Source: Oscillospiraceae bacterium (GTDB lineage Bacteria > Bacillota > Clostridia > Oscillospirales > CAG-382). From it: a DNA stretch of 33,819 nucleotides. A program made the position numbers and the translations under genes. Shown here piece by piece: positions 23,468-32,300 of the stretch. Under the pieces are notes generated by a model. The model did no database searches, was not told the DNA's origin, and was given only the letters and a program-made list of their open reading frames with translations. Within the stretch, counting starts at the first letter, position 1. Every line of letters begins with the position of its first letter. Where the stretch lies: positions 1-33,819 of the forward strand of contig SVTH01000017.1 of assembly GCA_015063885.1 (NCBI GenBank), written 5' to 3'.

Positions 23468-23551
23468 GAGCAAAATGCAAGGGATTTTCATAGAATGGTA
23501 TTGGTATACGGAATATCCCTTTCCGTTGAATTCAACAAGGAGGATCTCTCT

Positions 23552-24391
23552 ATGATGGATAGAAACAACCAGCAGACCTGCCAGCAGTCCCAGGGCTCGC
23601 CCTGCGGCAAAGGCAAGGAGCAGACCTGCTGTGTCAGCGTGAACAAGATCTTTGATTCCGCAAAAGATAAGGATTGCCTGGAGGATCTGCGGGTCCATCT
23701 CTGCGATTGTGCCCAGGAGGTAGTGGACCGCGCCACCGCCGTCCGCTGTACCGACGTAGAGGTGCTTTACACAGGCATCTCTCTGGACAGCGTTCCCTTT
23801 AACTGCGGCTTTTACCAGGTCACCGTGCGGTATTTCTTTGGGGTCACCCTGGAATGCTGTGTCTGCGGCGGCAGAAGCCAGTTTGTGAAAGGGCTTTGTG
23901 CCTTTGACAAGAAAATGATCCTGTACGGCGGGGAAAAGAACGTCTCCGTCTTCACCTCCGACCCCGACGGGGACGATTTCTGCGCAGACCCCTGCAAGCT
24001 CCGTTGCAACGAGCACTCCACCCTGCCCTCCGTGACCCTGGAGGTGGCGCCGCCCATCTGCCTGGATGTGAAGGTGAAGGAGCGCTGTGTGCCCTTCGGC
24101 CATTGCTGTATGAACGCAGACAACATTCCCCAGAAGATCCGTTCCCGCTTTGACGGGGAATTTATGGACGGCATGGGCTCCATGAACGTGTACGTCAGTA
24201 TCGGGCTGTTCTCCGTGATCCGTATGGAGCGCCAGGTACAGCTCACCCTGCCCTCCAGCCGATTCTGCCTCCCCGAGCGGGACAGCACCCCTGCCCAGGA
24301 CGGCGCAGATCCCTGCAGCGTGTTCGGCAAGATGAACTTCCCCCTGGGCGAGTTCTTCCCCTACGCCGACGGCGACTGCAAGTGCAAATGA
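23552..24391 (+). CDS. 279-residue protein with 24 cysteines, unknown function
   Basis: The protein has no signal peptide or membrane segment. Its N-terminal 30 residues are Gln/Cys-rich (QQTCQQSQ, then SPCGKGKEQTCC). A core beginning VNKIFDSAKDKDCLEDLRVHL follows, with CC pairs at ECCVCGG and GHCC and a Cys-rich ending (GDCKCK). Cysteines total 24 of 279. The core is reminiscent of conserved hypothetical proteins from Clostridia, possibly spore- or coat-associated, but I cannot name a family. ATG 23552 has AAGGAGG ending 7-8 nt upstream (23537-23543). No clear sigma-A promoter precedes it, which would fit a developmental sigma factor (inference). Its terminator is at 24434-24467. Confidence 0.8.
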   Translation: MMDRNNQQTCQQSQGSPCGKGKEQTCCVSVNKIFDSAKDKDCLEDLRVHLCDCAQEVVDRATAVRCTDVEVLYTGISLDSVPFNCGFYQVTVRYFFGVTLECCVCGGRSQFVKGLCAFDKKMILYGGEKNVSVFTSDPDGDDFCADPCKLRCNEHSTLPSVTLEVAPPICLDVKVKERCVPFGHCCMNADNIPQKIRSRFDGEFMDGMGSMNVYVSIGLFSVIRMERQVQLTLPSSRFCLPERDSTPAQDGADPCSVFGKMNFPLGEFFPYADGDCKCK

Positions 24392-24433
24392 TTCCTTCGC
24401 CCTCCCCAAAAACAAGGCATAAGGCGAAAAAGC

Positions 24434-24467
24434 AAACCACCGAGGTCATCACCCTCGGTGGTTTTTG
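24434..24467. terminator. Bidirectional terminator after the 24-Cys protein gene
   Basis: AACCACCGAGG and CCTCGGTGGTT pair around a 7-nt loop, followed by TTTTT. It can also end the convergent minus-strand gene. Confidence 0.92.
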
Positions 24468-24478
24468 CAGGCTTAAAA

Positions 24479-25438
24479 TCAACCGGCTTTTCGGCACTTG
24501 CGATAATACAGCCCCGCTCCGATTGCCAAAAGAACGATCACAGCCAATGCGCCGCAGATCAAAGGCAATTTGTATTGCGATTCGGTACCGATGCCTAAGT
24601 ATTCATCAATGTTCAGGATATTATCGATAGGACCGCAACCGCCGCCGGCAGTTATAACCGGCGGTCCTCCTATCGCATAACTGAACGCCTCTCCGGGGTG
24701 TTCCGCTTTCCACGCTTCTGCAAACGCCTCTATCTCTCGCTTCCACTCTACGATGATGCCAACCTGTTCTTTCAGTTTCTCAACCGTCCACCAATTATCC
24801 GCTTTGTCCGACGGTTCAACGTTTGACGCTTCAACGTTCACATAGCCAACCGGAATCATAACAGGCTCGTCTTGATTTTCAATATAAAAGAACCAACCGA
24901 CACGGGATACCTGTATGTATTTCACGTCATAAACCGAAACAAAATCCGGTGTTTTCAGCATATTTTGAATTCTGACAGCGTGGTCTGCGTAACTGCTGGA
25001 GGCACGGTATTTCCCGTTTTGAGCTTGCGTCTCAGGGGTACCGTCCACAAGACGTCCGAAAGCTATCCCATCTTCGATTGTAAGAGTGAGATTACCGACG
25101 TATTCACCCTCTTCATTAACGAGTTTAGCAATGTATACTCTTCCGTCATCTGCATCTTCGTCAAACACAGGCTTCACGATCAAATTCCCGTTATCCGCCA
25201 ATTCCTCCATATCAATGGTATACACCACCGTAATGGACTCCTTAACGATTTTCCACCCATACCGTTCCAATTTTTTATAGCAATCAAAGGATTCCTCCTG
25301 CGTCGCGGCGTACAAAGTCTCCCGAACATCCTCGGAGGCATACACCATTTCATCGGAGGTTGCTGCGTCAACTGCAGTCGAACCTAATGCCAGCATCATT
25401 ACCAAGCACAGGCAAAGTGAAAATATTCTTTTCGTCAT
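24479..25438 (-). CDS. Secreted protein with C-terminal membrane anchor, unknown function
   Basis: This 319-residue protein has a cleavable signal peptide (MTKRIFSLCLCLVMMLALGSTAVDAA). A soluble domain of about 255 residues follows, and the C-terminal end is a membrane helix (about 293-312) followed by YYRKCRKAG. The anchor without LPxTG implies a type I membrane protein. No family recognised. Codon use is more AT-rich than neighbours (many A/T third positions), which may mark later acquisition. ATG 25438 overlaps the stop of a 26-residue leader ORF (ATGA) and has a GAGAGGAG site about 8 nt upstream. Transcription likely starts at the promoter at 25671-25643, through a structured leader. Confidence 0.78.
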   Translation of the reverse strand: MTKRIFSLCLCLVMMLALGSTAVDAATSDEMVYASEDVRETLYAATQEESFDCYKKLERYGWKIVKESITVVYTIDMEELADNGNLIVKPVFDEDADDGRVYIAKLVNEEGEYVGNLTLTIEDGIAFGRLVDGTPETQAQNGKYRASSSYADHAVRIQNMLKTPDFVSVYDVKYIQVSRVGWFFYIENQDEPVMIPVGYVNVEASNVEPSDKADNWWTVEKLKEQVGIIVEWKREIEAFAEAWKAEHPGEAFSYAIGGPPVITAGGGCGPIDNILNIDEYLGIGTESQYKLPLICGALAVIVLLAIGAGLYYRKCRKAG

Positions 25439-25515
25439 AAAACCACTCCTCTCATATCAACGACAATATTGAACCCACGCCAAACGGCAAGCAAAACGGA
25501 TAAGATCCTTTTCAT
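25435..25515 (-). CDS. 26-residue leader ORF, translationally coupled
   Basis: ATG 25515 has AAGGAG 6 nt upstream and encodes MKRILSVLLAVWRGFNIVVD followed by MRGVVL. The stop TGA overlaps the ATG of the 319-residue protein gene by 4 nt (ATGA). The start resembles a signal peptide, so it could also be a decayed paralogue start. Coupling of translation is the likeliest role. Confidence 0.5.
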   Translation of the reverse strand: MKRILSVLLAVWRGFNIVVDMRGVVL

Positions 25516-25534
25516 AAGGTTCTCCTTACGGGTG

Positions 25535-25601
25535 GGATGAAATTTACATTCCATCCGGCGCGGAAGCAGAACGTATTTTCATTCTGCTTTACTTAGCAGA
25601 A
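25535..25601 (-). promoter_or_regulatory. Attenuator-like leader RNA with mutually exclusive hairpins
   Basis: Three 7-nt elements on the minus strand: a TTCTGCT (25601-25595), b AGCAGAA (25588-25582), c TTCTGCT (25571-25565). Arm b can pair perfectly with a or with c, so the two hairpins exclude each other. A further 8-bp hairpin (GGATGGAA/TTTCATCC, 25556-25535) precedes the ribosome site of the second leader ORF. I see no U-tract, so control of translation is more likely than of termination. The arrangement is seen directly; function is inferred. Confidence 0.45.
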
Positions 25602-25612
25602 AAATGAGTCAT
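25589..25612 (-). CDS. 7-residue upstream leader peptide (MTHFSAK)
   Basis: ATG 25612 has a strong GGAGGAG 7 nt upstream, just after the predicted transcription start near 25637, and stops at TAA 25591-25589. The stop lies in the loop of a hairpin (arms 25595-25601 and 25582-25588). A very short ORF with such a ribosome site suggests a regulatory leader peptide. Confidence 0.45.
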   Translation of the reverse strand: MTHFSAK

Positions 25613-25642
25613 TGGACTCTCCTCCTTGTCTGTTCGTATATT

Positions 25643-25671
25643 AGGATAGCAAACGCAGGCCGAAATGTCAA
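25643..25671 (-). promoter_or_regulatory. Promoter of the leader and 319-residue protein gene
   Basis: On the minus strand TTGACA (25671-25666), a 17-nt spacer and TATCCT (25648-25643). Confidence 0.72.
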
Positions 25672-25747
25672 GTATTTCCTGTAAGAGTTTACCCTTCGAT
25701 CAAAAAACGGCAAAGGCGTTTCCGACACGTTTCCCCCCTCTCCCCTC

Positions 25748-25776
25748 TTGCTTTTTCTCTTTTTTTGTGGTATGCT
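25748..25776 (+). promoter_or_regulatory. Promoter of the GH127-like gene
   Basis: TTGCTT (25748-25753), a 17-nt spacer and TATGCT (25771-25776), 30 nt before the start codon. Confidence 0.68.
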
Positions 25777-25805
25777 ATTGACAACTACTCGGAAGGAGAT
25801 TTTTT

Positions 25806-27614
25806 ATGAGCACGTGGAACTTTTTCACCTCAAAGGAAATAAAGCCCGCAGGCTGGCTGAAGAGACAGCTGGAGATCCAGGCGGAGGGCCTTTGCGGCAA
25901 CCTGGATAAGGTCTGGCGGGACGTACGGGACAGCGCCTGGATCGGCGGAGAGGCCGACGGCTGGGAGCGGGTTCCCTATTGGCTGGACGGCTTCATTCCC
26001 ATGGCCTATCTTTTGGAAAACGAGGATATGATCGCCCGGGCGAAGAAATATATGGACGCCATCCTTGCCTCCCAATGCGAGGACGGCTGGCTGTGTCCCT
26101 GCAGCGAGGAAAAACGCCCCAAGTACGACACCTGGACGGTGCTTCTCATCGCCAAGGTGCTGGTGGTGTATTACGATTGCTCCGGAGACCAACGGATCCC
26201 TTGCGCACTTTACCGCATGATGAAGAACTACTACGACCTCCTTTCCGCAGGCACCATCAAGCTCTTCGACTGGGGCAAATACCGTTGGTTTGAGGGCTTC
26301 ATCGCCCTGAGCTTCCTTTGGGAGCGCCACCAAGAGTCCTGGATCAAGGAGCTGGCCCGCATTCTCAAGGACCAGGGTATGGATTACCACACCGTGGAGC
26401 ATCTTTGGAAGGTGCCTTTGAACAAATGGACCTTTGACACCCACATCGTCAACCTTGTGATGATGCTGAAATACGAGGCCGTCTCCCACGAGCTGTTGGG
26501 CGAGGCATACACCGACGACGTGCGGAATCTGCTGGGAGTGCTGGAAAAGTATAACAGCATGCCCGTAGGCACCATCGCCGGGGACGAATGCTTGGCAGGT
26601 CTTTCCCCCATTCACGGTGCAGAGCTTTGCTCCGTGGTGGAGCTGATGTACGCTTACGAGCTGTTGTACGCCCACACGGGGGACAAGGAATGGGCGGAAC
26701 GGCTGGAGTTCCTGGCCTTCAACGCCCTCCCTGCCGCCAACAGCGACGATATGTGGACCCACCAATACGACCAGATGTCCAACCAGATGGCGTGCATCCG
26801 TTTCCCCGGGAAGACCCTCTTCCGCACCAACGGGTCCGAGGCTCACACCTTCGGGTTGGAGCCCGAGTTCGGCTGCTGTACCGCCAACTTCGGGCAGGGC
26901 TGGCCCAAATTCATCCTTTCTGCCTTCCTTTGGCAGGAGGACACCCTGTGGAACGCCCTTCCCGTTCCCTGTAAGCTGACGGCTCCCAAGTATACCGTGG
27001 CGTTGGAAACGGAATACCCCTTCCGCAACCGCATGGTCTACACCCTGGAGGCAAAGGAAGCCTTCAACTTCGGCATCCGCATCCCCTCCTTTGCCAAGAA
27101 TCTGACCGTGGACGGCGTTCCCGCAGAGGGAGACCTGCATTTTGCCCTTTCCGCCGGGGAGACCCGTGTGATCACCGTGGAATTCCGGACGGAAGCGGAA
27201 TGGATGTCCCGCCCCTACGACCTGTACGCCGTGAAGAAGGGTTCCCTCCTCTTCGCCCTGCCCATTCCCTACGAGACCAACATGCGGGAATACGAGCGAA
27301 ACGGCGTGGAGCGGAAGTTCCCCTACTGCGACTACGACTATATCCCCAAGGGAGAGTGGAGCTTCGGCTACACCTCCGTGGAAAAGGAAGGGGAGTTCAA
27401 GGGCGTTTCCCAAATCCCCTTCTCCTCCAAAGAGCCTCCCGTGACCTTGAAGGCCACCGTCACCCCCATCGACTGGGGCTATGAGGACGGTTACGACACC
27501 GTGTGCGCCAAGGTTCCTCTTTCCCGCACCCCCGCAGGGGAAGCGAAAGAGGTGGAGCTCTACCCCTACGGCTGTGCCAAGCTCCGCATGACCGAGCTCC
27601 CCATGGTAAAATAA
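25806..27614 (+). CDS. GH127-like glycoside hydrolase (beta-L-arabinofuranosidase family, DUF1680)
   Basis: This 602-residue protein without signal peptide is presumably cytoplasmic. An (alpha/alpha)6-barrel N-terminal region is followed by beta-sandwich modules from about residue 390. The zinc site of GH127 appears intact: Glu273 and Cys275 in GAELCSVVE, and Cys357-Cys358 in FGCCTANFGQGWPKF. One Cys of this set acts as nucleophile in characterised HypBA1. Length is near the family norm of 600-680. ATG 25806 has GGAAGGAG 8 nt upstream. It is monocistronic with its own promoter and terminator. Substrate is most likely a beta-linked L-arabinofuranoside or related sugar; no transporter or regulator is adjacent, so it is not a typical utilisation locus. 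Confidence 0.88.
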   Translation: MSTWNFFTSKEIKPAGWLKRQLEIQAEGLCGNLDKVWRDVRDSAWIGGEADGWERVPYWLDGFIPMAYLLENEDMIARAKKYMDAILASQCEDGWLCPCSEEKRPKYDTWTVLLIAKVLVVYYDCSGDQRIPCALYRMMKNYYDLLSAGTIKLFDWGKYRWFEGFIALSFLWERHQESWIKELARILKDQGMDYHTVEHLWKVPLNKWTFDTHIVNLVMMLKYEAVSHELLGEAYTDDVRNLLGVLEKYNSMPVGTIAGDECLAGLSPIHGAELCSVVELMYAYELLYAHTGDKEWAERLEFLAFNALPAANSDDMWTHQYDQMSNQMACIRFPGKTLFRTNGSEAHTFGLEPEFGCCTANFGQGWPKFILSAFLWQEDTLWNALPVPCKLTAPKYTVALETEYPFRNRMVYTLEAKEAFNFGIRIPSFAKNLTVDGVPAEGDLHFALSAGETRVITVEFRTEAEWMSRPYDLYAVKKGSLLFALPIPYETNMREYERNGVERKFPYCDYDYIPKGEWSFGYTSVEKEGEFKGVSQIPFSSKEPPVTLKATVTPIDWGYEDGYDTVCAKVPLSRTPAGEAKEVELYPYGCAKLRMTELPMVK

Positions 27615-27615
27615 A

Positions 27616-27654
27616 AGCAAGCTCCCCGGGAGACCTCTCTCGGGGAGCTTTTCC
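27616..27654 (+). terminator. Terminator of the GH127-like gene
   Basis: AAGCTCCCCG and CGGGGAGCTT enclose a 12-nt loop, followed by TT and a pyrimidine-rich stretch. Confidence 0.9.
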
Positions 27655-27667
27655 TCGTTTTTTGCGT

Positions 27668-27784
27668 CGAACTTGCTTTTTCGTGCAAAATCCGGCGTTT
27701 CGAACCTGCTTTTTCGTGCAGAAACGAGCTCTGCCAATCTGCTTTTTCGTGCAAAAACAGGCATTTCGAACTTGCTTTTTCGTG
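27668..27784. repeat. 33-bp tandem repeat, about 3.5 copies
   Basis: Units start at 27668, 27701, 27734 and 27767 (partial). All share CTGCTTTTTCGTG or TTGCTTTTTCGTG and most a CGAAC start; the segment between units varies. The spacing is exact. The last copy supplies the TTGCTT -35 box of the next gene. It is intergenic, with no ribosome site on either strand. Confidence 0.88.
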
Positions 27785-27800
27785 ATTCATGTGTTATAAT
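27772..27800 (+). promoter_or_regulatory. Promoter of the AAA ATPase gene, with its -35 in the tandem repeat
   Basis: TTGCTT (27772-27777, inside the last repeat unit), a 17-nt spacer and TATAAT (27795-27800). Transcription would start near 27807, 36 nt before the start codon. Confidence 0.75.
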
Positions 27801-27842
27801 AGGCTTACAAAAGGGAATACTAAGAGAGAAAGGGAGCAACAA

Positions 27843-29183
27843 ATGCTAAAACGAAAAATCTATGATCGCTTGGTGACCTGGAAAAAAGAGAGCAACGGCA
27901 CCACCGCTATGATGATAGACGGCGCACGGCGAGTAGGAAAAAGCTTTATTGCCGAGCAATTCGCAAAAGCGGAGTACAAAAGTTATATTCTGGTCGACTT
28001 TGGGAGAGCCTCCGGTGACCTCATCGCCCTTTTTGAGAACGACAGCACGGATCTCGATCTGTTTTTCGCCAAGCTCTCCGCCCTTTATTCCACAGCCTTG
28101 CACAAGCGGAATTCGCTGATCATTTTTGACGAGGTACAGCAGTATCCCCGCGCACGGCAATTGATCAAGTATCTGGTTGCCGACGGAAGATACGATTATC
28201 TGGAAACGGGCTCCTTGATCCGCTTGAAGAAAAACGTACAGGACATTATCATTCCTTCCGAAGAAGAGCACGTGGAGCTGCTGCCTTTGGATTTTGAAGA
28301 ATTCCTTTGGGCAATGGGAGATGACGCCACCTATCCCCTCATTCGTCGTTGCTTTGAAACGAAGACGCCCTTGGGGGCCGCCTTGCACCGAAAGATCATG
28401 AACGATTTCCGCCAATACGTTTTGGTCGGCGGTATGCCCCAAGCCGTTCTGGCGTATAAAGACGAAAAGAATTTTGAGGCCTGCGACGTGGCAAAGCGGC
28501 GGATTCTGAAGCTTTATCGGAACGACGTGGCTAAATTCGCAGAAGGATATGAGGACAAGGTGTTTGCCGTTTTCGACGGGATCCCCGGACAGCTTTCCAA
28601 AAAAGAAAAGAAATACAAGCTCTCCTCATTGGGCAAAACGGCTCGGTTCAGAACCTTTGAAGACTCCTTCGTTTGGCTGGGCGAAGCAATGGTGGTCAAT
28701 CCCTGCTTCAACACCACCGATCCTCACGTTGGGCTTGCCCTGAGTGCAGATCACGCCACGCAAAAATGCTATATGGCAGATACCGGCCTGTTGGTGAGCC
28801 ACGCCTTCGGGGACGGTAAATTCGCCGACAACCAATTATACAAGGCCATTCTCTTTGATAAGCTCAGCATTAACGAGGGAATGCTGATGGAAAACGTCGT
28901 CTCGCAAATGCTGCGTCACCGACGGGAGCGGTTGTACTTCTATTCCCGCTCTGACAACAAGAATCGGGAAAATCATATGGAGATCGATTTTCTGATCGCC
29001 GAGGGCCGAAAGATCTCCCCCGTAGAGGTCAAATCCGGAGATTACCGGTCCCATTCCTCCTTGGATAAATTTCGAAAAAAATTCCCCTCCGTGGTCGGGA
29101 CGCCCTACGTTCTCTATACGAAGGACGTTATGGTCAAGGACGGAATCGTTCATCTACCCCTATACATGGCAGAGCTTTTGTAA
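27843..29183 (+). CDS. AAA ATPase with DUF4143 and a PD-(D/E)XK-like C-terminus
   Basis: The 446-residue protein has Walker A GARRVGKS (27-34), Walker B SLIIFDE (91-97) and a sensor-like ETGSL motif near 118. The C-terminal DUF4143 region carries MEIDFLI (Asp382) and PVEVKSG (Glu395, Lys397), the D-ExK signature of restriction-like nucleases. Such proteins are widespread and multi-copy in gut anaerobes; their role is unsettled. ATG 27843 has AAAGGGAG 7 nt upstream. GC and codon use are lower than the flanks, compatible with horizontal acquisition. Monocistronic; a 33-bp tandem repeat lies upstream. Confidence 0.9.
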   Translation: MLKRKIYDRLVTWKKESNGTTAMMIDGARRVGKSFIAEQFAKAEYKSYILVDFGRASGDLIALFENDSTDLDLFFAKLSALYSTALHKRNSLIIFDEVQQYPRARQLIKYLVADGRYDYLETGSLIRLKKNVQDIIIPSEEEHVELLPLDFEEFLWAMGDDATYPLIRRCFETKTPLGAALHRKIMNDFRQYVLVGGMPQAVLAYKDEKNFEACDVAKRRILKLYRNDVAKFAEGYEDKVFAVFDGIPGQLSKKEKKYKLSSLGKTARFRTFEDSFVWLGEAMVVNPCFNTTDPHVGLALSADHATQKCYMADTGLLVSHAFGDGKFADNQLYKAILFDKLSINEGMLMENVVSQMLRHRRERLYFYSRSDNKNRENHMEIDFLIAEGRKISPVEVKSGDYRSHSSLDKFRKKFPSVVGTPYVLYTKDVMVKDGIVHLPLYMAELL

Positions 29184-29236
29184 AGGCACACGCCCTTCTG
29201 CAACCTGCCGCGTTACAATTGTTATATTCTGCGTTG

Positions 29237-29347
29237 TTGCATCAAAGGTGCGTTTGGTGTATACTAAAGCGTATCCGTTCTCCCTTTGCTGCGACGCAAA
29301 GCCATACCGCGCAAAAAAGCCTTCCCCGTGATGGAGAAGGCTTTTTG
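29237..29347 (+). ncRNA. Candidate small RNA between the AAA ATPase and DUF4855 genes
   Basis: A promoter-like TTGCAT (29237-29242), 17 nt, TATACT (29260-29265) points into 75-80 nt with no ORF. This stretch contains a hairpin CTTTGC/GCAAAG (around 29293-29310) and ends at a strong terminator (29311-29347). Predicted transcript about 29271-29347. It may instead be leader-less intergenic sequence; expression is unproven. Confidence 0.3.
29311..29347. terminator. Bidirectional terminator
   Basis: AAAAAGCCTTC and GAAGGCTTTTT enclose a loop of about 10 nt, with A/T runs at both sides. It serves the minus-strand DUF4855 gene and anything reading from the left. Confidence 0.9.
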
Positions 29348-29356
29348 TATTGCTTT

Positions 29357-32300
29357 TTAGCCTACGGTAACGGTCACTTCGCAAGGATCGGAATAACCCA
29401 AATACTCGGAAACTGCGTAGGAGAAGGTATCCGTTCCGGTGAAGCCCTCGTCGGGGTAGTACACGAAGGAGCCGTCGGCGTTGATGGTCACGGTACCGTG
29501 TGCGGGAGAAATGGACACGCGGTAAGCCACGTTCTTTTCTCCTTCGGGTGCCAAGGTGTCCACCAGGGGCTGATCTGCAGCGGCGGTGAAGCTCATGGCG
29601 TCACGGGCTTCGGGTGCGTACTGCAGGGTCCTGTTGATAAACTGATAGGTATAGTCGTAGATCAAGCGGTTCTTGGGATCCTCGGAACGAGCCGCCGAAG
29701 CGAAGATATCGGTGCCTTGGTAATACATGTGGAGCGCTTCCTTCATGTAGCCCTCGGTGATACCGTACTTCAGATAGTCCATGTACTTCTGATAGAACAC
29801 GTCGTTGTGAAGCGCCGCACCGTCGATCTCCATTTCGGTACACATACCGAATCTCCGCATCATAGCCGCCGCCTCGGGGAGACGGTTTTCCAGAACGGAG
29901 CCGTTGAAGGCGTAGTTGGGCTGGTAGCAAGCCACGTCGAAGCCGAAGGATGCCCAGCGGGAATAGCCTGCCGCGGTGAAATAGGGGATCCAGAAGAACT
30001 GCTCGCCGCGGGCGTGAACGCGATCTGCCACGCCGCGTACCAGCGTGTACATATTGGGATCGTCGTAGGTGGAAACAGCCTCGCTGTACCAATAGAAGCC
30101 GCCGAACTGCAGGTTGTCGTAGCCTGCCGCCGCAAAGCGGTTGAAGAACTCGGTCATGTACCAATCAATGGCCTTGAGACTGTCCTCCAGCTTGGAGAAA
30201 TCCTCGGAAACGCCGTCCCCATCCACGTCGCCGAAGTTGGTCTGCTTGCAGTTGGGGATGTACATCGCCACGTAGAAGTTGTACTTCTTGTTCAGGTTCA
30301 AGGCGCCGTTCACCTGTGCGGCAACGGTGTTCAAGGCATCCAGGTTTTCGCCCTTGCTGAACAGATCGTCCAGATACCAGGTCCAGTCCGCCATAGTGGT
30401 TCTTTCGTGTCCTGCATTGCCGCTGGGCATCTTGCCGGTGAGCAGATACAGGAAGCCGTCGAACATGGTGTCCTTGATGTTGCCGTTTTCGTCCAGGTAA
30501 GCCACGTAGGGCAGGGTGCTTTCCACGGTGTTGTTATAGTTCAGACCGTGGTACATCAAAACGATGTCGCCGGCGCCGTTCAGCAGGTTCTCGTCGGGAG
30601 CCTGGTAGCCGCCCGGAACGAGGCGAACGCTCTTCAGTCCGCTGTCCGTCAGCTTCACGGCGTTGCCGCTTACCTTCTTGGTGCCGATCAGCTCCATCTC
30701 GTCGGAAGCGGACCAGGCCTTTACGGCGAAGGAAACGGCCACAAAACGTGCCACGTAGGGCTTTTCAAAGGTGACCTCGAAGGGTACGGTGCAATAGTCC
30801 GTATCCACGACGGTGTTGAACTCCTTCACCTCGTACCACTGATCGCCGTCCTCGGAAAGGTAGACGCAGATGTACTCGGGAATGCGCACGGCCCACTCGG
30901 TGTAGTTCAGGAAGCTGAGCTTGACGCCCTGCACCTCGGACAGATGTCCCAGGTCGAAGATCACGTCGCGGCTGCCGCCGTTGGAGAACTTGAAGAACAG
31001 ACCGTTGTGGATATTGGTCTGGGTCTTATCGGTATAAACGCCGTCGGTCAACAGCTTGGAGGTAACGGGGGTGTTGTTCTTGATCATATCTGCGGTTACG
31101 GAATCGCAGGACATGATCTGGGGGTACAGGCCTGCCAGCAGATTCTGCACCGTCTCGTAATCGGACTCGGAAGAGCTCCAATAGGAATTATCGGAAGCAT
31201 CCAGCACCACGTCGGGGTACAGGATCAGACCCTTTTCTTTCTCGCCGTAGGCGTAAACGCCGCATTCCTCTACCAGGAAGTAGGAGTTTTCCGCCAATGC
31301 GAAGGTAAAGCGCACGTGGCGTCCCTTCACGGCGGTGCTCATGCACAGGCGGTATTCCACCTGCTCCTGAGCGGTATCGGAGGGACCGTATACTCTGCCC
31401 ACCTCGGTGAAGGTCTTGCCGTCCTCGGAGACCTCAACGGTCATCAGGATCGGTGCCATCAGCCCCACGCCGGGGTTGGTGTACACGGAGGCGGCAAATT
31501 CCGCCAGGTCGGTGCGTACGGAGCCCAGGTTCACGGTCACGGACACGGTCTCGGCGCCGTTGAAGCCTACCCAGGTGCCGCCCTCGAAATAGCGGGAAAG
31601 CACGCCGTCGGTAAGCATAGTGCCGCTGTCCTTGTAATCGCTCATAGCGGCAACGGAGGTCTTGTAGGTGCGGTTGGCGGAGATCAGATTGCAGTTCAGA
31701 CTGCGGTCGATGGCGTCTCCGCGGACGGAGGCCAGCATGCTCTGACGCTCCTCAGCCGTGGTGGTATCCGCCTCGTAGCGGTCCTTCAGCATCTGAAGGT
31801 ACGCCTCGTCCATGTTCACCCCTTCCACGTCTGCACAGATCTGAACCTCGTCCAGGAAGATCCATGCGGAGCCGGGGGACACGCGGAACTGCACGTAACG
31901 TACGGGAACGTAAGCGTCGTGCTGATAAACGGCCACCTGGGTGGTGCCCAGCGCGGCGCCGGAGGGCTTGGTCATTTTAGACAGGCGCTCCCAGTTCTCG
32001 CCGTCCTCGGAAATATACACGTGCATACCGCTGGGAGCGGCAATGCCCGCCTCGTTGACGTTGAGATAGCTGACCTCGAAGCGGTAAACGGTCTCGTAGA
32101 CCTCGCCCAGGTCGATGCTGATGTTCAGCACACCGCCGCCGGTGGCGTAGCCGGAGAACTTCTCGTCTCCGTAGCCCACGTCCACAGAGGGGGCGAACTG
32201 GCCGTCGGTGAGCTCCTTGCCGTAGGAATCCGCGTAGGAGGACTCCGCCTCCTTGTTGACGGTATACTCTGCGCCGGTGCTGATGACGGTGCAGTAGGTG

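Noticed and set aside
27668..27784. CRISPR array
   Set aside because: The shared part is only about 13-18 bp, the variable part is short, the period is 33 bp and no cas genes are nearby; it is a plain tandem repeat.
25830..27842. 670-codon minus-strand frame opposite the GH127 gene
   Set aside because: The plus-strand frame has the GH127 zinc-site residues, promoter, ribosome site and terminator; the minus frame has none and runs through the tandem repeat.
27843..29183. Anti-phage defence island
   Set aside because: A lone AAA/DUF4143 gene with a nuclease-like tail has no neighbouring defence genes; the available evidence does not support a defence call.
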